Below, one piece after another: positions 17,706-26,588 of a stretch of DNA of 64,000 bases (position 1 is the first letter of the stretch; every line of letters starts with the position of its first letter). Source of the stretch: Tenacibaculum soleae (GTDB taxonomy: Bacteria > Bacteroidota > Bacteroidia > Flavobacteriales > Flavobacteriaceae); contig NZ_MAKX01000024.1 in NCBI RefSeq assembly GCF_001693415.1, forward strand, positions 234,209 to 298,208, given 5' to 3'. The position numbers and the translations under genes were made by a program. Under the pieces are notes generated by a model. The model ran no database searches. It was not told the origin of the DNA and saw only the letters and a list, made by a program, of their open reading frames with translations.

Positions 17706-18353
17706 ATGATAACACAATATTCAATTATAATAGTAGACGATCATAGTATGTTTTTAGATGGTTTGCGTAGTATTATTTCTGAAGAAAAAAATATAGATAT
17801 AATATTAACAGCCACAAAAGGAACACAGGTACTTAAGTATTTACAAATAAATCCTACACAAAAAGTAGATTTAGTAATTACAGATATTAATATGCCTGAA
17901 ATGGATGGTGTTGCTTTAAATAAGGCTATAAAAGAGCAATTTCCAACAATAAAAACATTAGTTGTTAGTATGCTGGAAGATCCTGTTAAAGTTCAAAATT
18001 TAATTGAGTCAAAAGCAAATGGTTATTTATCAAAAAATGCTGAAAAAACTGAATTATTAAAAGCTATAAAAATTATCTTAAATGGCGAAAATTATTTTTC
18101 ACCAAGAATAAAAACTATTCTAATGGAAGCTATGTTTACAGCTAAAACAAAATCTCAAGTTTCATTAACAAAAAGGGAAAAAGAAGTTTTAAAACTTATA
18201 GCTAAAGAATTTACCACTAAAGAAATTGCATCACAATTATTTTTAAGTAAACATACAATAGAAAGTTATCGAAAAAATTTAATTTCAAAATTAAATGTAC
18301 GTAATCTTGCTGGTTTAACACGTTATGCTATGGAAGAAGGTCTTTTAAATTAA
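17706..18353 (+). CDS. NarL/LuxR-type response regulator (orphan)
   Basis: The 215-aa protein has a receiver domain (acidic pocket VDDH 10-13, phospho-acceptor Asp60 in ITDINMPEMDG, switch Ser near 92, Lys110-region) and a C-terminal LuxR/NarL HTH (about 150-210: LTKREKEVLKLIAKEFTTKEIA, then FLSKHTIESYRKNL). No histidine kinase gene is adjacent; both neighbours are unrelated, so its partner must be elsewhere. The 205 bases between the preceding terminator and this gene are AT-rich with no promoter I can name with confidence. Confidence 0.9.
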   Translation: MITQYSIIIVDDHSMFLDGLRSIISEEKNIDIILTATKGTQVLKYLQINPTQKVDLVITDINMPEMDGVALNKAIKEQFPTIKTLVVSMLEDPVKVQNLIESKANGYLSKNAEKTELLKAIKIILNGENYFSPRIKTILMEAMFTAKTKSQVSLTKREKEVLKLIAKEFTTKEIASQLFLSKHTIESYRKNLISKLNVRNLAGLTRYAMEEGLLN

Positions 18354-18363
18354 CATAAATAAA

Positions 18364-18389
18364 TATACCCCTGAAAACAGGGGGTATAA
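18364..18389 (+). terminator. G/C-cored hairpin after the response regulator gene
   Basis: TATACCCCTG pairs with CAGGGGGTATA (one extra G) around an AAAA loop, 11 bases after the stop codon. The following T-run is weak, so it is either a poor terminator or an mRNA-end stabiliser. Confidence 0.45.
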
Positions 18390-18475
18390 TTTCACGGTAT
18401 TTCGTCTGAAATAAATTTATTAATTCCTGCAACTTTGCAGCATACAATTATACAATCAATTAAAAAATAAAAATT

Positions 18476-18895
18476 ATGATTTACGGAATTACATTAATCC
18501 TTTTAAGTATCATCGCAGTACCTTCTTTAATTTTAGCAAAGAAACCTAATGCACAAGAATTATTAGATAAAATTGAGCCTTATCAAGGTTGGATTGGTTT
18601 GGTTTTTTGTTTAGCAGGTGTATGGGGTATTATTTCTGCTTTTTTAAATATGGGATGGATAACCTCATTACCTATTTGGTGGGTAACTCTTTTAGCAGGA
18701 AGTGTAGTGCAAGCTGTATTAGGGTTTATGTTAGGTTTTGGAATGATTAATAAAATATTATTAAGTAAAAATGAAGCTGCACAAGAAAAAGCTGCTTTGT
18801 TAAGAGAAAAATTAGCTCCAAAACAAGGAAAATTAGGAATCTTCGGACTTATTGTTGGAGGATGGATGATTGTAGCATCAATATTATTTATATAA
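18476..18895 (+). CDS. Four-helix integral membrane protein of unknown function
   Basis: The 139-aa protein has four predicted membrane helices (about residues 2-20, 38-58, 65-90 and 118-139) and short charged loops; the loop after helix 1 contains [18 protein letters not shown] and the one after helix 3 [21 protein letters not shown]. The two halves look weakly alike (a helix, a charged stretch ending in YQGWIG or KQGKLG, a helix), which may reflect an old duplication. I do not recognise the family, and neighbours give no hint. Confidence 0.7.
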   Translation: MIYGITLILLSIIAVPSLILAKKPNAQELLDKIEPYQGWIGLVFCLAGVWGIISAFLNMGWITSLPIWWVTLLAGSVVQAVLGFMLGFGMINKILLSKNEAAQEKAALLREKLAPKQGKLGIFGLIVGGWMIVASILFI

Positions 18896-18923
18896 GCATA
18901 CAAAATAGTGAAAAAGAAGGGGA

Positions 18924-18945
18924 ATCTAAAAAGTAATTTTTAGAT
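18924..18945. terminator. AT-rich hairpin between convergent genes
   Basis: ATCTAAAAA pairs with TTTTTAGAT around GTAA. Lacking G/C, it is weak by itself; a second hairpin follows at 18954. Confidence 0.35.
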
Positions 18946-18953
18946 AATTAAAG

Positions 18954-18988
18954 CCTGTGCATTTTATAATTGTGCAGGTTTTTTTATT
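18954..18988 (+). terminator. Probable terminator after the four-helix membrane protein gene
   Basis: CCTGTGCA pairs with TGTGCAGG using two G-U wobbles, followed by a run of seven T. Confidence 0.55.
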
Positions 18989-19006
18989 ATTTTGATAAAA
19001 CAGAAA

Positions 19007-19618
19007 TTAAACAGCAACTAATTTTGCATATTTCATAAAATAATCTTCTAAACGTTTTAAAATAGGGGGCATTTTTTCTGAATACATTACAAACTGACAT
19101 TTATTAATGCTTTGAGTAATAGCCATAACAGCAGTGTAAGCAGAGTTTTGAGTTAAAAAATCAGCATCGTCAATACAAAATATTTTTACCTGTGAAATAC
19201 TTAATCCCTCCAATAATAATAATTTATTTACTATTTTGGGTGTGGCTATTAAAACATCAATACCTTCAAATATTTCAGATTTTATTACATCAATATGAAG
19301 TCTTTCATCACCAAAATATACCCGTAAAGGATGATGTCTTGTATATTTTAAAAACTCATTGTACAACTCTAATACTTTCTCATTATTTTCTGCTAAAATA
19401 ATAGCTCTAGGAGCATTTCCAATAGCTTCAAATTTTAATTTATGTAATGTAGTAAGTACCAGCGCAGTTGTTTTTCCACTACCAACTGAAGCCGTACAGA
19501 AAACGTTTGAACCACTTTTTATTACAGGAATACTTGCTTTTTGAAAAGGTGTAGGTGTCGTTATATTAAGAGAGGTTAATTTTTCTTTTATATCAACATG
19601 TAATTTTTTAAATGGCAT
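19007..19618 (-). CDS. Stand-alone, degenerate DEAD-box N-terminal (RecA1) domain protein
   Basis: The 203-aa protein aligns with only the first RecA domain of DEAD-box helicases: Q motif PTPFQKASIPVI, motif I ASVGSGKTT, Ia ILAENNE (instead of PTREL), TPK (instead of TPGR), motif II DDAD (instead of DEAD) and motif III YSE (instead of SAT). The second RecA domain with the arginine fingers is absent, and the protein ends cleanly with no remnant downstream. It cannot be a conventional helicase; it may bind ATP or RNA or regulate a full helicase. No frameshift is visible. Confidence 0.8.
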   Translation of the reverse strand: MPFKKLHVDIKEKLTSLNITTPTPFQKASIPVIKSGSNVFCTASVGSGKTTALVLTTLHKLKFEAIGNAPRAIILAENNEKVLELYNEFLKYTRHHPLRVYFGDERLHIDVIKSEIFEGIDVLIATPKIVNKLLLLEGLSISQVKIFCIDDADFLTQNSAYTAVMAITQSINKCQFVMYSEKMPPILKRLEDYFMKYAKLVAV

Positions 19619-19656
19619 AAAATAATTGTTTAATTGTACTGATTAAGTAAAAGCGA

Positions 19657-19664
19657 CAAATATA
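19657..19664 (-). promoter_or_regulatory. Promoter -7 box for the DEAD-like gene
   Basis: The minus strand reads TATATTTG, a match to TAnnTTTG, 38 bases before the ATG at 19618. Confidence 0.5.
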
Positions 19665-19760
19665 CAATTAAATGGCTGTTTTTGTAATTTAATGTTTTTT
19701 ATAATGAGTATTATTAATAAAAAAGTAGCTGAAAAAACACAGTTTTAAAATCTCAGATAT

Positions 19761-19809
19761 GGGATTTATTGCCTAAAAACAAAATAATGTTTTAGACAAT
19801 AAATTTCCC
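19761..19809. repeat. Long imperfect inverted repeat downstream of the M42 peptidase gene
   Basis: GGGATTTATTGCCTAAAA pairs with TTTTAGACAATAAATTTCCC, with one mismatch and a 2-base bulge, around an 11-base loop. It lies 22 bases after the M42 stop codon but has no T-run, so it could be a terminator variant, an mRNA end stabiliser or a remnant of a small mobile repeat. Confidence 0.5.
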
Positions 19810-19831
19810 ACCCTTTTAGTGTTGAAAGAAT

Positions 19832-20923
19832 TTATTTAAAGTAAGAGAAATCTTCTCCTTCTTCAATCTTTAATAAACTTTCATATATCATTTTAATAAC
19901 GTTTTCAACATCTTCACGATGTACCATTTCAACCGTTGTATGCATGTAACGTAATGGTAAAGAAATTAAAGCGGAAGCAACCCCTCCGTTACTATAAGCA
20001 AAAGCATCTGTATCAGTACCAGTAGCTCTTGATAAAGCCGAGCGTTGAAAAGGAATTTCGTTTGCTTCAGCAGCATCAATAATTAAATCACGTAATTTTT
20101 GTTGCACAGCAGGAGCATAGGCAACGACAGGGCCTTTACCAAGTTCTAAAAGGCCTTCTTTTTTCTGATCAATCATTGGTGTTGTAGTATCGTGTGTTAC
20201 ATCAGTAACAATTGCTACATTAGGTTTAATGGTTTGTGTAATCATTTCAGCTCCACGTAAACCTATTTCTTCTTGTACAGAGTTTGTGATGTATAATCCG
20301 AAAGGTAATTCTTTCTTATTTTCTTTTAATAAGCGAGCAACTTCGGCAATCATAAATCCACCCATTCTGTTGTCTAGCGCTCTACATACAAATTTATCTC
20401 CATTTAAAATATGAAATTCATCTGGATATGTAATTACACAACCAACATGTATTCCTAGTTTTTCAACTTCTTCTTTCGTAGCACAACCTGTATCAATAAA
20501 AATATTATCTGGTTTTGGTGCTTCTTCATTAGCTTTATTGCGAGTATGAATTGCTGGCCAACCAAATACTCCTTTTACGATGCCGTTTTTACCATGAATG
20601 TTAACAATTTTACTAGGAGCAATTTGATGATCTGAGCCTCCGTTACGAATCACGTAAATTAATCCGTTATCAGAGATGTAATTTACATACCATGAAATTT
20701 CATCGGCATGTCCTTCAATTACTACTTTGTATTTAGCATCAGGGTTTATTACTCCAACTGCTGATCCGTATGTATCTGTAATAAATTCATCAACATAAGG
20801 TTTTAAGTAATCCATCCAAATTTTTTGCCCTTCCCATTCATATCCAGTAGGGGCAGCATTGTTTAAGTATGTAGCTAAGAAATCGATAGATTTCTCATTT
20901 AAAATTGATTTATTTTTAGCCAT
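19832..20923 (-). CDS. M42 family metallopeptidase (glutamyl/deblocking aminopeptidase type)
   Basis: The 363-aa enzyme carries the two-metal site of M42 (TET-type) aminopeptidases: EGHADEISW (His72, Asp74), CRALDNRMGG (Asp184), the catalytic QEEIGLRGA (Glu218 and Glu219), TDVTHD (Asp241) and the late His in RYMHTT (His328). Such enzymes form dodecamers that trim peptides in the cytoplasm. It is the last gene of an apparent Nudix-acyltransferase-M42 operon, 20 bases after the acyltransferase gene. Confidence 0.92.
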   Translation of the reverse strand: MAKNKSILNEKSIDFLATYLNNAAPTGYEWEGQKIWMDYLKPYVDEFITDTYGSAVGVINPDAKYKVVIEGHADEISWYVNYISDNGLIYVIRNGGSDHQIAPSKIVNIHGKNGIVKGVFGWPAIHTRNKANEEAPKPDNIFIDTGCATKEEVEKLGIHVGCVITYPDEFHILNGDKFVCRALDNRMGGFMIAEVARLLKENKKELPFGLYITNSVQEEIGLRGAEMITQTIKPNVAIVTDVTHDTTTPMIDQKKEGLLELGKGPVVAYAPAVQQKLRDLIIDAAEANEIPFQRSALSRATGTDTDAFAYSNGGVASALISLPLRYMHTTVEMVHREDVENVIKMIYESLLKIEEGEDFSYFK

Positions 20924-20943
20924 AATATGTAATGTTATTTTTG

Positions 20944-21774
20944 TTATTCCTCTTCTTCTTTTTTAGAATCTGGCCCCCAAAAACGTCGTTGTTCACGATA
21001 TGCTTGTTCTTCTTTAATTTGTTTAGGGGTTAGTACTTTTAAAAAGGAAGGATGCTGTTCGATAGCATATTCTATTTTTTCAACAATATTAGCAACACTT
21101 TCATTTTCGTAATCAATATCTAAAGGTTCTTTGATAACCATTGATTGTAAAACGTTTCGTTTTTTTATCATCAATCCTTTTTTATCAAAAGAACGTCTAA
21201 AACCATCAATAACAATAGGTACTACTACAGGTTTATAGGTTTTTATAATGTGTGCTGTACCACGGCGAATAGGTTTGAAAGGTGTTGTGGTTCCTTGCGG
21301 AAATGTAATTACCCAACCATCATCTAAAGCTTTTCGAATGTTAGAAATGTCAGACATTTTTACTTGTCTTTTTACATCTTTACCGTCACTTCGCCAAGTT
21401 CTTTCAACAGATACAGAACCTACATAAGCAAATATTTTAGGTAATATACCAGACCGCATTGTTTCTCCAGCTGCAATATAGTATAAGTTTAATTTAGGAT
21501 TCCATAAATAGCCTACGTTTCTAATATTATCATCACGTCCTTTTAAAGCAGCGTTAAATACATGAAACATTGAAGCTACATCAGCAAAATAAGTTTGGTG
21601 ATTAGAGATAAATAATACATTTTTATCAGGTAAATTTCTAAGCACGTCCATACCTTCAATTTGTAAGTTATTGAATTTACGGTAACGTCCATGCGATATG
21701 ATACCTAACGTTTGTATAAGAAAACGTTTAATAAATAATATATGACCAAACGGGTTCCTTTTGAATAAAGGCAT
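20944..21774 (-). CDS. Membrane-associated 1-acyl-sn-glycerol-3-phosphate acyltransferase family protein
   Basis: The 276-aa protein belongs to the PlsC superfamily, with a central acyltransferase domain: a catalytic motif ISNHQTYFADV, then a SGILPKIFAYVGSVSVER region, FPQGTTTPF at the position of the usual EGTR block, and RGTAHIIKTYKPVVVPIVIDGF. The catalytic motif has five residues between His and Asp instead of four. The C-terminus is charged (KKEEEE). It may acylate lysophosphatidate or another lipid; the motif shift makes the exact reaction uncertain. It lies between Nudix and M42 genes in an operon. Confidence 0.8.
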   Translation of the reverse strand: MPLFKRNPFGHILFIKRFLIQTLGIISHGRYRKFNNLQIEGMDVLRNLPDKNVLFISNHQTYFADVASMFHVFNAALKGRDDNIRNVGYLWNPKLNLYYIAAGETMRSGILPKIFAYVGSVSVERTWRSDGKDVKRQVKMSDISNIRKALDDGWVITFPQGTTTPFKPIRRGTAHIIKTYKPVVVPIVIDGFRRSFDKKGLMIKKRNVLQSMVIKEPLDIDYENESVANIVEKIEYAIEQHPSFLKVLTPKQIKEEQAYREQRRFWGPDSKKEEEE

Positions 21775-21826
21775 TTATAATTATATTTTTAGTGTAAGTG
21801 CTAAATTACAAAAGAAATAGAAAATA

Positions 21827-22456
21827 TTAGAGTTTAAATAAATCTTTAATTTCTGACAACATCATGGCTGTTGCCCCCCAAACAACGTAATTGTTTAGTT
21901 TAAAGCAAGGTACCTTAATTTTTTTCATGTAAGAAGTTTCCATATTTACAGATGTTAAATTACGATCATTAAATAAATCACTAATTAAAACTTCAATAAT
22001 ATTAGCTACTTCATAATTAGGTTTAAAAACAGGTTTTGTTTTTGTAAAACCAATAAAAGGAGCCACTAAAAAATTACTAGGTGGTATATAGGAATCTGAA
22101 AGTTGTCGAATAATCTTTATATCTTTAGGTATTATACCTACTTCTTCAAATGTTTCCCTTAAAGCTGTTGTTTTAAGATTTTTATCTTCGATATCAATTT
22201 TTCCACCAGGAAAACTAACTTGAGCAGAATGTTTACCGTTATAACTTGCTCTTTCTGTTAGTAATAATCGTGTTTTATTATTTTTATCAGGATAAAATAA
22301 AGCTAAAACAGCTGCTTTTTTTGGATTTTTACTGTTGATTAATTCTTGAGAAAATTGAGTTCTTAACTTTGGTGCTAATTTTAACTGCGAATGCAATCCT
22401 CCCAAAGGTTTGTTTTGTAATTCGTTAAGTTGATTTGTGAAATCAGAAAAAGTCAT
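21827..22456 (-). CDS. Nudix hydrolase, CoA pyrophosphatase type
   Basis: The 209-aa protein contains a Nudix box (FPGGKID ... ALRETFEEVGI, about residues 85-113) with the spacing of the NudL/YeaB CoA-pyrophosphatase branch, and the upstream TERASYNGKHSAQVSFPGG block typical of that branch. It would cleave CoA or its derivatives to phosphopantetheine and 3',5'-ADP. It is the first gene of the operon with the acyltransferase and M42 peptidase genes, 52 bases upstream of the acyltransferase. Confidence 0.88.
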   Translation of the reverse strand: MTFSDFTNQLNELQNKPLGGLHSQLKLAPKLRTQFSQELINSKNPKKAAVLALFYPDKNNKTRLLLTERASYNGKHSAQVSFPGGKIDIEDKNLKTTALRETFEEVGIIPKDIKIIRQLSDSYIPPSNFLVAPFIGFTKTKPVFKPNYEVANIIEVLISDLFNDRNLTSVNMETSYMKKIKVPCFKLNNYVVWGATAMMLSEIKDLFKL

Positions 22457-22559
22457 TCAATTTTAGTATTTTAAAGCAAACATATAAATTCACAAAGTTA
22501 AAAATATAATAATTTGGCTTGAATTTTGATTTATGCTAAACATAATTAATATTTAATAA

Positions 22560-22853
22560 ATGAACACAAAAAATAAATACAAAAAATTAGCATTAAGTTT
22601 AGTGTTTGACGCCATAGGGTTTTTATCATATATAATACCAGGTATAGGTGAGCTACTTGATGTAATTTGGGCACCAATTTCTGCCTATTTAATGACTAAA
22701 ATGTATAAAGGTAATAAAGGTAAAATAGGGGCAGCAGTTTCTTTTATCGAAGAAGCAATGCCTGGTTTAGATGTAATACCAACATTTACATTAATGTGGT
22801 TATTTACTCATGTTTTTACAGCTAATCAATCAAAAAAAACAATTGAAATTTAA
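22560..22853 (+). CDS. Small conserved-looking membrane protein of unknown function
   Basis: The 97-aa protein has two hydrophobic segments (about residues 11-48, with DAIGFLSYIIPGIGELLDVIWAP, and 72-90, with DVIPTFTLMWLFTHVF) joined by a Gly/Lys-rich loop and a short amphipathic stretch (FIEEAMPGLD). Acidic residues inside the hydrophobic parts (GELLD, EEAMPGLD) are unusual and may be functional. I recognise the style as a recurrent small Bacteroidota membrane protein but not a named function. It stands alone before pheT. Confidence 0.7.
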   Translation: MNTKNKYKKLALSLVFDAIGFLSYIIPGIGELLDVIWAPISAYLMTKMYKGNKGKIGAAVSFIEEAMPGLDVIPTFTLMWLFTHVFTANQSKKTIEI

Positions 22854-22990
22854 CTTATATATTTCAAATTTAATGATTTAAATTAATCGTAAAACAGGTA
22901 ATAATTACTTATAATAAAGAGTCTGGTAAATCAATGTAGTTTTTTCTTTTATTTTCCGTAAATTCGCAGGCTTAAACTTAGAGATTGATT

Positions 22991-25417
22991 ATGAAAATAT
23001 CATATAATTGGTTACGACAATTTTTACAAACCGACTGGGAAGCTGAAAAAACTGGAGAATTATTAACAGATTTAGGCCTTGAAGTAGAAGGTATTGAAAC
23101 TGTAGAAAGTATTAAAGGAAGTTTAAAAGGGATTGTAGTTGGTGAAGTAAAAACATGTGTAAAGCATCCAAATGCAGATAAACTTAAAGTTACTACCGTA
23201 GATTTAGGTGACGGAAAACCTGTACAGATTGTATGTGGAGCTCCTAATGTTGATGCTGGACAAAAAGTACCAGTGGCAACTGTTGGAACCACCTTATATG
23301 ATGAAAAAGGAGAAGGGTTTAAAATTAAGAAAGGTAAAATTAGAGGAGAAGAAAGTCATGGAATGATTTGTGCCGAAGACGAGTTAGGTTTAGGTAAAAG
23401 TCATGACGGAATTATGATTTTAGACGACGCTATTGCGCCAGGAACTTTAGGTTCAGAGGTTTTTAATATTGAAACAGATTATGTTTTTGAAATTGGTTTA
23501 ACGCCAAATCGTGCTGATGCAATGAGCCATTTTGGAGTAGCTCGTGATTTACGTGCAGGGTTAATTCAGCAAGGAACAAATATAGAGTTGATATCTCCTT
23601 CAGTATCTGATTTTCATGTAGACGAACGTACTTTAAAAATTGATATTGAAGTTGAAGATAAAAACTTAGTGCCTCGCTATTGCGGAATTACAATTACAGA
23701 TATTGAAGTAAAAGAATCTCCAGAATGGATTCAAAATAGATTAAAAGCCATAGGGATTGTGCCTAAAAATAATATTGTAGACATTACAAACTATGTTTTA
23801 CACGAATTAGGACAACCTTTACATGCTTTTGATGCAAATAAAATACGAGGAAATAAAGTACTTGTTAAAACTTTAGAAGCTGGAACAAAATTTACAACTT
23901 TAGACGAAGTTGAAAGAACATTAGATGCTGATGATATAATGATCTGTGATGCTGATGACAATCCATTATGTATTGGTGGAGTTTTTGGAGGAATAACATC
24001 TGGAGTAACCGAGCATACAACTTCGGTTTTCTTAGAAAGTGCGTATTTTAACCCAGTTTCTATCCGTAAAACAGCCAAAAGACATGCGTTAAATACTGAT
24101 GCTTCTTTCCGTTTTGAAAGAGGAATAGATGTTAATTTAACTAAATATGCCTTAAAACGTGCCGCATTATTAATTGAGGAGTATGCTGGAGGAAAAATGT
24201 CTTCTGATATTTTAGATTTTTATCCAGAAAGAATTGAAGATTTCGAAGTTTTCTTATCTTTTGAAAATACATATAAATTAATAGGACAAGAGATTCCAAG
24301 AGAAACAATCAAAAACATTTTAGCTTCTTTAGAAATTAAAATAAACAGTGTTACCGATGCTGGGTTAGGCTTAGTAATACCATCTTACAGAGTAGATGTA
24401 CAGCGTGAAGCTGATATTATTGAAGAAATTTTAAGAGTTTACGGATATAATAATATTGAGTTTTCTCATAAATTAAACACATCTATTTCTTTTGATAGCG
24501 ATAAAGAAGTTAAAATTGAAAACATTGTAGCAAACCAATTAACCTCATTAGGGTTTAATGAAACAATGGCTAATTCTTTAACCAAAGAAGATTATGTTGC
24601 CTTGTCTGATAATTTAAATCCAGCGAATAACGTAGAAATGTTAAATCCGTTAAGTAACGATTTAAAAGTAATGCGTCAATCGTTATTATTTAGTGGTTTA
24701 GAATCTGTTTCGTATAACATTAACAGAAAAAACAATACGCTAAAATTTTATGAATTTGGTAAAACATATCATAAATACGAAAGTGGGTATCAAGAAGACA
24801 AGCATTTAACCTTATTTGTTACAGGAAATAGAACTAAAGATAGCTGGAAAACAGCTAACAAAACATCTGATTTCTTTTATTTAAAGGGAATTGTAACTAG
24901 TTTATTAAGTCGATTAGGCTTAGAAAAACTAAAAACATCACCAGTAAAGGCAGATATATTTTCTGAAGGAATTGTATTAAGTTTAGGTAAAACTAAATTA
25001 GTAGAATTTGGAGTGGTAAAAAGAGCTATTTTAAAAGAGTTTTCTATTAAGCAAGAAGTATTATTTGCTGATTTTAATTGGCAAAATATTTTGAATTTTG
25101 TGGGTAAGAAAAACATTAAAGTAACTGATTTGGCAAAATTTCCATCAGTAAAACGTGATTTAGCATTATTGCTAGATGATAAGGTTGAGTTTAAAGAAAT
25201 TTACAATCTTGCTTTTCAATCAGAAAAGAAACTTTTAAAAGAAGTAGATTTATTTGATGTTTATGAAGGCGATAAACTACCTGAAGGTAAAAAATCGTAT
25301 GCAGTTAGTTTTGTTTTACAAGATGAAAATAAAACGTTAGCAGATAAACAAATTGATAAGATAATGCAAAAATTACAGCAAACATTCGAAAAGAATTTAG
25401 CAGCTGTTTTAAGATAA
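22991..25417 (+). CDS. pheT: Phenylalanyl-tRNA synthetase beta subunit
   Basis: The 808-aa protein has all PheT domains in order: N-terminal B1, tRNA-binding EMAP/OB domain (about 40-150, GVVGEV.. with HPNADKLKV), B5, B3/4 (editing), the catalytic-like core and the C-terminal anticodon-binding FDX-ACB domain (KFPSVKRDLALLLDD ... LFDVYEG). Together with PheS it charges tRNA-Phe. The frame reaches back to a TTG at 22985, but ATG 22991 (MKISYNWLRQFL) is the family's normal start. TAAATTCG near 22958 resembles a -7 box. pheS is not in the window. Confidence 0.95.
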   Translation: MKISYNWLRQFLQTDWEAEKTGELLTDLGLEVEGIETVESIKGSLKGIVVGEVKTCVKHPNADKLKVTTVDLGDGKPVQIVCGAPNVDAGQKVPVATVGTTLYDEKGEGFKIKKGKIRGEESHGMICAEDELGLGKSHDGIMILDDAIAPGTLGSEVFNIETDYVFEIGLTPNRADAMSHFGVARDLRAGLIQQGTNIELISPSVSDFHVDERTLKIDIEVEDKNLVPRYCGITITDIEVKESPEWIQNRLKAIGIVPKNNIVDITNYVLHELGQPLHAFDANKIRGNKVLVKTLEAGTKFTTLDEVERTLDADDIMICDADDNPLCIGGVFGGITSGVTEHTTSVFLESAYFNPVSIRKTAKRHALNTDASFRFERGIDVNLTKYALKRAALLIEEYAGGKMSSDILDFYPERIEDFEVFLSFENTYKLIGQEIPRETIKNILASLEIKINSVTDAGLGLVIPSYRVDVQREADIIEEILRVYGYNNIEFSHKLNTSISFDSDKEVKIENIVANQLTSLGFNETMANSLTKEDYVALSDNLNPANNVEMLNPLSNDLKVMRQSLLFSGLESVSYNINRKNNTLKFYEFGKTYHKYESGYQEDKHLTLFVTGNRTKDSWKTANKTSDFFYLKGIVTSLLSRLGLEKLKTSPVKADIFSEGIVLSLGKTKLVEFGVVKRAILKEFSIKQEVLFADFNWQNILNFVGKKNIKVTDLAKFPSVKRDLALLLDDKVEFKEIYNLAFQSEKKLLKEVDLFDVYEGDKLPEGKKSYAVSFVLQDENKTLADKQIDKIMQKLQQTFEKNLAAVLR

Positions 25418-25422
25418 TTAAG

Positions 25423-25452
25423 AAGCTCCAATTTTTATTGGGGCTTTTTTTA
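25423..25452 (+). terminator. Terminator after pheT
   Basis: AAGCTCCAAT pairs with ATTGGGGCTT (one G-U) around a T-rich loop, followed by T5. Confidence 0.82.
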
Positions 25453-25462
25453 TGAAATTTTA

Positions 25463-25491
25463 CGTCATTCTGAACCTGTTTCAGAATCACA
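25463..25491. repeat. Copy of dispersed repeat A (TTCTGAAC...GTTTCAGAA)
   Basis: CGTCATTCTGAACCTGTTTC followed by AGAATCACAT contains the palindromic core TTCTGAA-N5-TTTCAGAA and closely matches the element at 31967-31993. It lies between pheT and pyrD, outside coding sequence. Confidence 0.6.
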
Positions 25492-25550
25492 TCAAGATAA
25501 GTTAATTATGAGTTACTGAAATTAATTAAGTATAACAAAAAAACAAACAC

Positions 25551-26585
25551 ATGTATAAAATATTAATCCGTCCGATATTCTTTCTTTTTGATCCAGAAAA
25601 GATTCATTATTTTACTTTTTCATTAGTAAAATTCATGACAAAAATTCCATTCGTAGCTTCAATATTTAGAGGGTTGTATCAAGTAAATGATAAAAAATTA
25701 GAACGTAATTTATTCGGACTTACATTTAAAAACCCTGTTGGGTTAGCTGCAGGTTTTGATAAAAATGCAGTGTTATATAATGAATTAGCAAACTTCGGAT
25801 TTGGTTTTGTAGAAATAGGAACTGTAACTCCTAAAGGGCAGGCAGGAAATCCGAAGAAAAGATTGTTTCGTTTAAAAGATGATCAAGGAATTATTAATAG
25901 AATGGGATTTAATAATGAGGGATTGGCTATTGCCATTGAACAATTAAAAAAGAATAAAGGAAAAATAATTATTGGAGGTAATATTGGTAAAAATACTGAT
26001 ACTGCTCCTGAAAATTATACTGAAGATTATATAGCGTGTTTTAAAGGCTTACATCCATATGTTGATTACTTTGTATTAAATGTAAGTTGCCCTAATGTTG
26101 GTAGTCATGCAAAATTAGATGATGTTGAGTATTTACAAGAATTGATTACTGAGGTTCAACAATTAAATACTAAAGAAGCTGTTCAAAAACCAATATTATT
26201 AAAAATAGCTCCAGATTTAAATAACCAACAATTAGATGAAATAATTGAACTGGTTGCTAAAACTAAAATAGATGGAGTAATTGCATCAAACACATCTGTA
26301 AATAGAGATAATTTAAAAGCATCAAAAGAAATATTACAAGAAATAGGTAATGGTGGTGTAAGTGGACAACCTGTAAAAGAAAAAAGCACAAAAGTTATTA
26401 AATATCTGGCAGATAACTCAAACAAAGCCTTTCCTATTATTGGAGTAGGAGGTATTCACTCTGAAAAAGATGCTTTAGATAAAATCAATGCTGGCGCTGA
26501 TTTAGTGCAAATTTACACAGGTTTTATTTACGAGGGACCAAGTTTGGTAAAACGAATTAATAAAGCAATTTTAGCTAAAAGTTAA
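25551..26585 (+). CDS. pyrD: Dihydroorotate dehydrogenase (quinone), class 2
   Basis: The 344-aa flavoenzyme oxidises dihydroorotate to orotate in pyrimidine synthesis, passing electrons to quinone at the membrane. The N-terminal amphipathic extension ([21 protein letters not shown]) marks class 2; the FMN site includes [31 protein letters not shown] with the expected catalytic serine region, KIAPDL, SNTS and GVGGIHS. Length is typical. It is followed after 3 bases by lysE-like gene, so the two are cotranscribed. Confidence 0.95.
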   Translation: MYKILIRPIFFLFDPEKIHYFTFSLVKFMTKIPFVASIFRGLYQVNDKKLERNLFGLTFKNPVGLAAGFDKNAVLYNELANFGFGFVEIGTVTPKGQAGNPKKRLFRLKDDQGIINRMGFNNEGLAIAIEQLKKNKGKIIIGGNIGKNTDTAPENYTEDYIACFKGLHPYVDYFVLNVSCPNVGSHAKLDDVEYLQELITEVQQLNTKEAVQKPILLKIAPDLNNQQLDEIIELVAKTKIDGVIASNTSVNRDNLKASKEILQEIGNGGVSGQPVKEKSTKVIKYLADNSNKAFPIIGVGGIHSEKDALDKINAGADLVQIYTGFIYEGPSLVKRINKAILAKS

Positions 26586-26588
26586 AAT

